Below, one piece after another: positions 20,579 through 26,973 of a stretch of 42,905 bases of DNA. Made by a program: the position numbers and the translations under genes. Source of the DNA: a virus. The number at the start of each line of letters is the position of its first letter. Position 1 is the first letter of the stretch. The notes beneath the pieces were generated by a model. That model worked only from the letters and a program-made list of their open reading frames with translations, ran no database searches and was not told the DNA's origin. The stretch is taken from positions 1 to 42,905 of the IMG/VR virus record IMGVR_UViG_3300037119_000871. One strand, 5' to 3'.

Positions 20579-20769
20579 TGTCCACCAATTTCTATAGGCT
20601 CGCCATCGCCGGTTTGATTGGATTGTTTATAGGCGGATATGCAGATGCTCACGATGTTAGCCTTATCAGAACCATGACAACAATTTTTCTTGTGGTAGCT
20701 GCTTATACTTTGCTGTGCGATCTGATACAAGATTGGTTCCGAAAGGGTGATGATGGGCCTAGCGGCTAG
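20578..20769 (+). CDS. Small membrane protein, 63 residues
   Basis: GTG start overlapping the previous stop. Two hydrophobic helices (LAIAGLIGLFIGGY and TIFLVVAAYTLLCDLI) with a short basic end. Envelope location is likely; role unknown. Confidence 0.6.
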   Translation: MSTNFYRLAIAGLIGLFIGGYADAHDVSLIRTMTTIFLVVAAYTLLCDLIQDWFRKGDDGPSG

Positions 20770-21031
20770 CCAAATTGCAGACTTGCTTGAACGTGATGAA
20801 CTAGGTAGAACGGTTCATCAACGTAGGCAAGACTTCTACGCTTCGTTCTATCCGGCAGCAATCTTTCTTCTTGACCTAGACTACGAGAATCTATTTGATC
20901 CGGCTAACGGGGGAAGTTTACGGGAGTGGGTGTTTAGGTGTAAAGGCTGTGGTAAGGAAGTCGAGCGCATCTATCGCAAACACCACCACAGGGATCACCT
21001 ACATCAGTTCAATAAGATACGGGAGCAATGA
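20753..21031 (+). CDS. QIAxLL-helix protein with zinc site
   Basis: Of three adjacent starts (20747, 20750, 20753), ATG 20753 has the best spacing to AAAGGG and gives MGLAASQIADLLERDE, matching the shared helix. The last 30 residues hold CKGCGKEVERIYRKHHHRDHLH, a CxxC plus His site for zinc. 92 residues. Function unknown. Confidence 0.75.
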   Translation: MGLAASQIADLLERDELGRTVHQRRQDFYASFYPAAIFLLDLDYENLFDPANGGSLREWVFRCKGCGKEVERIYRKHHHRDHLHQFNKIREQ

Positions 21032-21189
21032 TGGAAAAGCTTGTTACAATGTGGGATCACGAACCTGCTCTAACTGAAACTGAACAAATGCGTGACAAGA
21101 TCAACGAGTTGGTTAATGCTGTTAATCAGTTGATTGACATTAATGAGCGATTGGCAGCCAGTGTCACTAACGCCAGAACAGATAGCTGA
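21031..21189 (+). CDS. Coiled-coil micro-protein, 52 residues
   Basis: MEKLVTMWDHEPALTETEQMRDKINELVNAVNQLIDINERLAAS shows heptad spacing of Leu, Ile and Val from residue 17 to 43, so a coiled coil is likely. It overlaps both neighbours, and the next gene starts within it. Confidence 0.6.
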   Translation: MEKLVTMWDHEPALTETEQMRDKINELVNAVNQLIDINERLAASVTNARTDS

Positions 21190-21403
21190 ACTTCTTAAGC
21201 CTAAAGAAACGGTAGCGACAGTTCCGCAAGCAGGGCCGCTACGTTGGTTCGACAAGGAAATGCGTTGTGCGTCAAGGGGGTGTAGCTCGCCAACATTTGC
21301 TAAAGTTAATGGTACACCACGTTGTATGATGCACGCACTACGTGAACTGAATGAAATGCTAACCAGGTTAATGATAAGACCTGATGAGGGAGACGCGGTT
21401 TAA
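21143..21403 (+). CDS. QIAxLL-helix protein with zinc site
   Basis: 86 residues from ATG 21143. Residues 8-17 are SLTPEQIAEL, the shared helix. A zinc-type site CASRGCSS...CMMH follows, then a helix. It is directly upstream of the Sak4-like ATPase (ATG overlap), hinting at work in the same process. No ribosome site precedes this ATG; it may depend on coupling. Confidence 0.75.
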   Translation: MSDWQPVSLTPEQIAELLKPKETVATVPQAGPLRWFDKEMRCASRGCSSPTFAKVNGTPRCMMHALRELNEMLTRLMIRPDEGDAV

Positions 21404-22182
21404 TGGCAACAGCGGCAATTAGTAAAGAGGGTCAGGAACTCAGAGAGCTTCTGCAAGTAAAGCCGCCTTCTGAGGTAGTAGATTGGATTAACCTGCTTGT
21501 CTATGGTGATCCAGGTTCGGGTAAGACTTGGCTTACTGGTACTGCGGCAGATGATAAACGTCTGAGTCCTCTGTTGATTGCAGATGTTGAGGGTGGGCTA
21601 ACCACACTTCGCCACAGGAAAGACGTGGACGTTAAGCCGATCCGTTCGATGAAAGACCTAGAAGCATTGTACAACACGCTCTACAAGTCTATCAAGGATG
21701 GCAAGATTCACTATGGTACAGTTGCCATTGACAGTCTCTCTGAGCTTGCCGACCTTGATATGCGCGACATTATGAAAGAGGCTTACGCTAAGAATCCTGA
21801 CAAGGTTGATAAGGACGTACCTAGTCAGAGAGAGTGGGGTAAGGCTCGCGCTCATATGCGTACCATCGTTCGCGCATTCCGTGATCTTCCCTGCCACGTT
21901 ATCTATACTGCCCAGGTTGCTACGCTACAGGAGGAAGGCCAGCCTACTAAGTATTTCCCTGGCCTATCCGGTAAGCTTAGGACAGAAATTCCTGGCTTTA
22001 TGGATATCGTCGGCTATCTCACAGCCGAATCACAACAGGGGGTGATTGAAAGGAGACTACAAATCCAGGGTACTCGTAGGGTCGTAGCTAAGGATCGTAC
22101 ATCTAGCTTGGCCCCAGAAGCAGGTTTCATCGAAAGCCCCACACTACCAATGATGTGGGATCTCATTCACTCGGCGGGTTAA
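21403..22182 (+). CDS. Sak4-like RecA-fold ATPase
   Basis: 259 residues. Walker A GDPGSGKT (35-42), Walker B-like VAIDSLSEL (about 108-116), and a glutamine-bearing strand VIYTAQVATLQEE fit the phage AAA/Sak4 group (Pfam AAA_24 type). Those proteins pair single strands or load recombinases together with an SSB-like partner. The DUF669-like gene that usually accompanies it follows directly. The call is firm on fold, good on role. Confidence 0.85.
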   Translation: MATAAISKEGQELRELLQVKPPSEVVDWINLLVYGDPGSGKTWLTGTAADDKRLSPLLIADVEGGLTTLRHRKDVDVKPIRSMKDLEALYNTLYKSIKDGKIHYGTVAIDSLSELADLDMRDIMKEAYAKNPDKVDKDVPSQREWGKARAHMRTIVRAFRDLPCHVIYTAQVATLQEEGQPTKYFPGLSGKLRTEIPGFMDIVGYLTAESQQGVIERRLQIQGTRRVVAKDRTSSLAPEAGFIESPTLPMMWDLIHSAG

Positions 22183-22192
22183 GTTTAACCCG
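22175..22192. repeat. Short palindrome at the end of the ATPase gene
   Basis: CGGGTTAA and TTAACCCG separated by GT. It lies across the ATPase stop codon and 20 bases before the next start. It could be a repressor site or a small hairpin that separates translation of the two genes. Confidence 0.4.
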
Positions 22193-22212
22193 TCTAAGTA
22201 TAAGGAGTTATT

Positions 22213-22734
22213 TTGTCAGATTCAGGCCAAGGCCCGCTTAATCTGTCCGATGCTGATACCAGTGGTTTTGCTCCGCTTGAGGCTGGTAGGTATCCTGCTG
22301 AGGTTTTTGAAGCGAAGTGGGATGCTGTTAAGAATACGTCTGGAACGGGAAGGCTTCCCGCAGGTACTCCGTGTGTCAAGGTTCAGTTCAAGATCACTGA
22401 CCCGGATCTAAAGGAAGCGCGTGGTTATGAGCCTAGGGTGTTTGCACAGTACAATATCCCTGGCCCCGACTACGACAAGGGTAAGGCATCGAAGATGAAG
22501 GGAATGTTCGTTAATTTCCTCGTCGCTCTTGGTGAGGATGAGAGCAAGGTTAAGACGGCTAAGTACAATCTCGACCTTGAGGATCTTCTGGGCCGTGAGT
22601 GCGTTGTCGTTATCTCTAAGGAACAGAAGAAGGATCAGAATGGCAATCTGATCGAGGACGAGTATAACAACCCGGTTAAGGGTGTTAAGCCGGCTGGTAC
22701 TGCTACAGGCGGTAGTTCTGAGGGTCTGCTCTAA
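22213..22734 (+). CDS. DUF669-like protein, probable ssDNA binding
   Basis: 173 residues from TTG 22213 (AAGGAG, seven bases upstream). GRYPAEVFEAKWDAVKNTSGTGRLPAGTPCVKVQFKI and a following FVNFLVALGED region are typical of DUF669, found next to Sak4-like ATPases and thought to bind single-stranded DNA. An acidic, Gly/Ser-rich tail (GTATGGSSEGLL) resembles SSB tips. Acts in recombination/replication with its neighbour. Confidence 0.75.
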   Translation: MSDSGQGPLNLSDADTSGFAPLEAGRYPAEVFEAKWDAVKNTSGTGRLPAGTPCVKVQFKITDPDLKEARGYEPRVFAQYNIPGPDYDKGKASKMKGMFVNFLVALGEDESKVKTAKYNLDLEDLLGRECVVVISKEQKKDQNGNLIEDEYNNPVKGVKPAGTATGGSSEGLL

Positions 22735-22744
22735 GTAACAGGTG

Positions 22745-22846
22745 TAGGGGGACAAGCGCCCCCTATACTAAGCGGTCTAGTTTGCTGACATACTTGGGCT
22801 GACGGCTGAGTATGTAGGATGGGCGCGACTAGACCGCTTAGTATAG
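22745..22846 (+). promoter_or_regulatory. Structured leader with 19-bp stem before primase gene
   Basis: 22763-22781 and 22828-22846 are exact reverse complements and enclose ACATACT (22788-22794)/AGTATGT (22809-22815). A rival hairpin, TAGGGGG (22745-22751)/CCCCCTA (22759-22765), shares the first three bases of the long stem. The GTG of the primase gene is 26 bases after it. Same build as the elements at 2888 and 6100. Confidence 0.6.
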
Positions 22847-22871
22847 TAAACTACAACTGAGGGATTTATAG

Positions 22872-25049
22872 GTGCCAGCAGCAACCATTCAAGCTAAAAG
22901 CCAAATCAGGGTAGCCTTCTTTGATCTGCTATTTGGATCGAATGAAGGCTATCTCTGTATTGCGACTACGGAGTCGTCAAACAATAAGAATACGTTTAAG
23001 CAGAAGTTCTTTGATTGGCCTGGAGATTTCAAGAAGGTCGAAGAATATATCCTTGCCGTAGAAAAGAAGCACAACGTATACTTCTGCGTCAATCTGCTGA
23101 ATAAGCAGGAACGCAAGAAGGACAACTGCCTAGCCACAGATTTTCTATGGGCAGACCTTGACGACGCTAATCCTAACACAGATGCGTTCGGTAAGCTACC
23201 TCCACCTGTGGTGGTTCAATCATCACCGGGCCGCTGGCAAGCTTACTGGCGTCTGACGACTAAGCTAGAACCTTTCCAAGCGCAGATTTACACTAAGCGC
23301 ATAGCTTACTCTTTCGGTGCAGATAAGTCGGGTTGGGATCTTACGCAACTGTTGCGTGTCCCAATGACGGCTAACTTCAAGTACGAAGGCTCACCTCAAA
23401 TTGAAATACAACGCGCCTTGGAAACTAAAGCGCCGCCTCTGTTGTTTGAGGCGCTACCTAAGCCTATCGAAGAAAATGGCGACTATGCAGAACTGCCTGC
23501 GGATACCAACCTACCCGATCCTCAGGCGGTTATCTACAAGTACACTATGGCATTGCGACAGACACAGTTCGTCGCTATCTATAGTCAGGTTCCTGGGGAA
23601 GATGATGATTGGTCACGCCTACTGTGGCGACTCATTCACATCTGTCTTGAAGCAGGGATGAATGAAATGGAAGTATTCGCTATTGTCCGTACTGCGCCGT
23701 GTAACAAGTACGAGCGCGACGGACGACCGATTGAACATCTATGGAAGGACATTCTTAAAGCACAGGAAGCACAGGCTAACATTTCTCAGTTGCAACGGGA
23801 CTTTGTTGCGCTTACGATGCCCCAACTGGTTGATGAGCCTCACAGTGAGACTATCATCGACAGGTATCGTAATTGGGCTGAGGAAGCTACCGATGCGCTA
23901 CCCGAATTTCACGACCTATGTTGTGCAATCGGACTTAGTAGCGTAATAAGTAACTCAGTCAGACTAGATACAAGTTATGGCTTGATGGTTCCTAACCTGT
24001 GGGGACTTATTCTCGGTGACAGCACATTGTCACGTAAGACCACAGCTATGAGAATGATAATGGATATCATCGCCGCGTTGGATACTGATATGATCCTAGC
24101 TACCGACGGTAGTGCAGAAGGTCTGCTTAGTGGGTTGTCTACACGACCCAATAAAACCAGCATCTTCTACAAGGATGAGATTTCAGGCTTCTTCGATGCG
24201 ATGAACAAGAAAGACTATCTAGCAGGTATGGCCGAGACTTTGACCGCACTCTATGATGTACCTGCTATCTTCACTCGTAGGCTACGCAAGGAAACCATCG
24301 TTATTGAGTCTCCTGCATTTGTCCTGTTCGGTGGTGGAGTACGCGACAGAGTATACGAAGCCATTAACGAGGAATATGTCCTGTCGGGCTTTCTACCACG
24401 GTTCCTAGTAGTGAGTGGTGAAACCGATATGGCTCGGCTTAGACCTACAGGGCCGGCTACGAATGTTGGCATAGCTAAACGGGCTGGACTAGTTACTGAG
24501 TTTGCTGATCTATACGAGAGCTATGCGTCAGACGTGACAGTGAAGATAGGCGGCGAATCTGTGCGTATGTCAGGTAGGGTAACAGCCGCTCTTAGTGATA
24601 AAGCGTGGGCTAAGTATGGAGAGCTTGAAACTCTCATGTGGACGACAGCCTCAGAAAGCACTGTGGCGAATTTGGCTCTGCCCACGTTTGAGCGTCTATC
24701 ACGTTCGCTACTTAAACTGGCTATTATCTTGGCCGCGTCACGTCAGCAACCTAAAGATGAAAGCATCACTGTGGAGGAATCTGATATTATCAATTCCGCA
24801 TGGTACATTCAGAATTGGGGACGGTTCTCGATTGACTTGGTTAACAATGCAGGCAAGAGAATCAGCGAGAAAATTCTTGAGAAGATCCAACGAGCTATCA
24901 CGCAGTATCCTGGTATCGCTCGCTCTACGATCATGCAACACTATCATCTGTCTAAACGGGAGGCCGACGAAGTGCTAGGTACGCTAGAGGAACGTCAGCT
25001 AGTCAGGACTGAAAAGCGTGGTCGTGGCACAAACTACTTTATCAACTAA
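22872..25049 (+). CDS. Primase-helicase fusion (RepB primase-like + DUF3987-like)
   Basis: 725 residues, GTG start. The N-terminal third resembles archaeo-eukaryotic/RepB-type primases: WADLDD (93-98) would hold the catalytic acids, with a later QSSPGRWQAYWRL strand pair. The middle is a P-loop ATPase of the DUF3987 type with Walker A GDSTLSRKTT (about 381-390) and Walker B FYKDE (near 431-435). The last 55 residues form a winged helix (IARSTIMQHYHLSKREADEVLGTLEERQLV). It would open and prime the phage origin. The ribosome site is weak (CTGAGGG), behind a structured leader. Confidence 0.82.
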   Translation: MPAATIQAKSQIRVAFFDLLFGSNEGYLCIATTESSNNKNTFKQKFFDWPGDFKKVEEYILAVEKKHNVYFCVNLLNKQERKKDNCLATDFLWADLDDANPNTDAFGKLPPPVVVQSSPGRWQAYWRLTTKLEPFQAQIYTKRIAYSFGADKSGWDLTQLLRVPMTANFKYEGSPQIEIQRALETKAPPLLFEALPKPIEENGDYAELPADTNLPDPQAVIYKYTMALRQTQFVAIYSQVPGEDDDWSRLLWRLIHICLEAGMNEMEVFAIVRTAPCNKYERDGRPIEHLWKDILKAQEAQANISQLQRDFVALTMPQLVDEPHSETIIDRYRNWAEEATDALPEFHDLCCAIGLSSVISNSVRLDTSYGLMVPNLWGLILGDSTLSRKTTAMRMIMDIIAALDTDMILATDGSAEGLLSGLSTRPNKTSIFYKDEISGFFDAMNKKDYLAGMAETLTALYDVPAIFTRRLRKETIVIESPAFVLFGGGVRDRVYEAINEEYVLSGFLPRFLVVSGETDMARLRPTGPATNVGIAKRAGLVTEFADLYESYASDVTVKIGGESVRMSGRVTAALSDKAWAKYGELETLMWTTASESTVANLALPTFERLSRSLLKLAIILAASRQQPKDESITVEESDIINSAWYIQNWGRFSIDLVNNAGKRISEKILEKIQRAITQYPGIARSTIMQHYHLSKREADEVLGTLEERQLVRTEKRGRGTNYFIN

Positions 25050-25058
25050 GGAGAGGGT

Positions 25059-25298
25059 ATGCTAGATAACAAACAACACGCTACTAATGAACGAATCAAG
25101 GCTTGGGTGTTCTTCGGTGTAGAAGCTGAGATGGAACTGGTCAGCCTACACACCGAGGTTAGAAAAGCTATTGATATCGCAGCGGATACCGAAGATGATG
25201 ATGATATCAAGAGCGTCGAATATTTGAGAGGCGAGATTGCAATTAAGCAAGATCAGATCGCTCTCGCTAATAAGAGGATCGGTGAGTTGGGTGGCTAA
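25059..25298 (+). CDS. Small acidic helical protein, 79 residues
   Basis: Ribosome site AAGGAGAGG. The C-terminal half is a likely coiled coil (IKSVEYLRGEIAIKQDQIALANKRIGEL). Part of the replication operon. No family recognised. Confidence 0.65.
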   Translation: MLDNKQHATNERIKAWVFFGVEAEMELVSLHTEVRKAIDIAADTEDDDDIKSVEYLRGEIAIKQDQIALANKRIGELGG

Positions 25299-25653
25299 GT
25301 CAGCACCACACGCACTGCTCGATTATGTAGAAGATTGGCTTGACGATGAACTGCGTGATTACGTCTATAGGAAGTTTGATCCAGCAGAAGATGTAAAGCA
25401 TCTTCATGAGTTTATCGCAGCTAACTCTGCTGCTGAACTTGACGAGACTTGGTGGAGTAAGCAGCTTGCCAACTACTACCACAGAGCTAAGATCCTCGGC
25501 CTAGAAAACGCTAACGGGAGACAGGCGCTAGGTAAGTTCGTCGCCACAGCTATCGGTATGCTCGCTGCTGCTGTTGATGAATTCGGGGAGCTTCCAGAAC
25601 CAGGCGTATCTAGCGGCGACAACCTCAACAATCTTAGGAGCATCAATGGATGA
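25282..25653 (+). CDS. Helical protein of unknown function, 123 residues
   Basis: Starts GTG 25282 or GTG 25291; AGAGG favours the first. DYVEDWLDDELRDYVYRKFDPAEDVKHLHEF is acidic and helical, followed by more helices. Possible replication accessory protein from its place, otherwise unknown. Confidence 0.65.
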   Translation: MSWVAKSAPHALLDYVEDWLDDELRDYVYRKFDPAEDVKHLHEFIAANSAAELDETWWSKQLANYYHRAKILGLENANGRQALGKFVATAIGMLAAAVDEFGELPEPGVSSGDNLNNLRSING

Positions 25654-25771
25654 GCTTGAGATTAGAGAACTGTTCGCTCATCTATCGGGACTTGGTAGTG
25701 CCGCTATGATTATCATGCTCCTGTTGCTTATCAATATTGCGTTGGGCGTAACGATTGTGATTATGCTATGA
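25646..25771 (+). CDS. Membrane micropeptide, 41 residues
   Basis: ATG 25646 follows TTAGGAG. An acidic front (MDELEIRELFAHL) and one long hydrophobic helix (AAMIIMLLLLINIALGVTIVIML). ATGA overlap with the next gene. Confidence 0.55.
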   Translation: MDELEIRELFAHLSGLGSAAMIIMLLLLINIALGVTIVIML

Positions 25772-25983
25772 GCGATGATTGGGCATTACATCTTGTGCAG
25801 GTAAGAACGAGAAGTGGGGTTTGGGAGGCTCAACGTAGACTAAAGGAGCATGGCTATTATCCCACGATTATCTGGGGTCAGCCACCTGCGTTTCCTCATC
25901 AGCTTAAGTTCAATGCTCCACCCGATGAGAAGCTAGACTTCCTTCGTCCAGATATCATACCTCCGAGGAGAGAGAATGAGTAA
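25768..25983 (+). CDS. Small protein of unknown function, 71 residues
   Basis: MSDDWALHLVQVRTRSGVWEAQRRLKEHGYYPTIIWGQ resembles a small alpha/beta unit. Pro-rich end. Overlaps MazG by eight bases. Confidence 0.6.
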   Translation: MSDDWALHLVQVRTRSGVWEAQRRLKEHGYYPTIIWGQPPAFPHQLKFNAPPDEKLDFLRPDIIPPRRENE

Positions 25984-26353
25984 CGCATTCGACGAGTACC
26001 AAGACTTTACAGACACCACAGCTATGTATCATCTAGGCGCAGAAAAATTTCTATCACGCCATCCCGAGGAACAGATTGACTTTCTGGGTCTTATGTATGT
26101 AACTGGTAAGTTGAATGGTGAAGCCGGCGAGATTGCAGAAGAAGTGTTTAAGGCACTTCGTGATGATGCTGGTGTAATCACAGACGAACGTAGGGCGAAT
26201 ATCATTAAGGAGCTTGGCGATGCTCTGTATTACATCGCTCGTATTGGGCGTCATGTTGATATTACACTAGATGAGATTGCTGCGTTTAACGAGCTAAAGT
26301 TGAAGGATCGTCAAGAGCGCGGTAAGATTACTGGCTCAGGGAATGATCGTTGA
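25976..26353 (+). CDS. MazG-like nucleotide pyrophosphohydrolase
   Basis: 125 residues, the size of a single MazG domain. GKLNGEAGEIAEEVFKALRDD (about 43-63) and KELGDALYYIARI (about 82-94) carry the E-x-x-E and E-x-x-D metal ligands. It would split NTPs or dNTPs, or (p)ppGpp, to monophosphate. Adjacent dNMP kinase and polymerase support a nucleotide-pool role. Confidence 0.85.
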   Translation: MSNAFDEYQDFTDTTAMYHLGAEKFLSRHPEEQIDFLGLMYVTGKLNGEAGEIAEEVFKALRDDAGVITDERRANIIKELGDALYYIARIGRHVDITLDEIAAFNELKLKDRQERGKITGSGNDR

Positions 26354-26973
26354 TGATTATCGGTCTTTGTGGAGAGAAGCAATCAGGCAAAGATACCGTT
26401 GCGGCTTATCTCATTAAGCACTACGAGTTCGAGCGTAGAGCATTTGCCGATCCGCTTAAGCGTAGTGTGGCTGCTCTACTTGGTATTCCATATCACGAAG
26501 TTGATTTGCATAAGAACGACGCCACAGTTCATATCAGTTTGGGATATCACAATACTGTTGTGAGTGAAGATGCTCAGGCAGCTTTTCCACATCTATCTTC
26601 GTGGTCGCCTATTGTTGAGCCTCTAACGTTCCGTTCGTTCTTGCAGCGTTACGGTACTGAGTCGCATCGTGACGTATTCGGTGAGGATTTTTGGGTAGAT
26701 CAGACGTTGCCGATTAACGGGTACTATCCAGGGCGGAAGATCGTACTTACCGATGTTCGCTTTGAAAACGAGGCTGAACGAGTTAGACAGATTGGTGGGT
26801 CTGTCGTTCGTATCTATCGTTCGCAGACCTTGAATAAAGATTCGCATCCAAGCGAGAACTACGATTTTCCCGTAGATCACATTCTCTACAACAACGACGG
26901 GCTTAATGAACTTTGGAATAAAGTTGAAATGTTGTTGATGTTGCTAGGAGAACAGGAGAAGAATGGAGAGTAA
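26353..26973 (+). CDS. Deoxynucleoside monophosphate kinase
   Basis: 206 residues from ATG 26353 (TGATG overlap; a TTG three bases earlier is possible). P-loop GEKQSGKDT (7-15), then AFADPLK, which in dNMP kinases contacts the substrate, and VLTDVRFENEAERVRQIGG with an R-F-x-N-E signature of the T4 gene 1 type family. Feeds dNTP synthesis for phage replication. Confidence 0.87.
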   Translation: MIIGLCGEKQSGKDTVAAYLIKHYEFERRAFADPLKRSVAALLGIPYHEVDLHKNDATVHISLGYHNTVVSEDAQAAFPHLSSWSPIVEPLTFRSFLQRYGTESHRDVFGEDFWVDQTLPINGYYPGRKIVLTDVRFENEAERVRQIGGSVVRIYRSQTLNKDSHPSENYDFPVDHILYNNDGLNELWNKVEMLLMLLGEQEKNGE

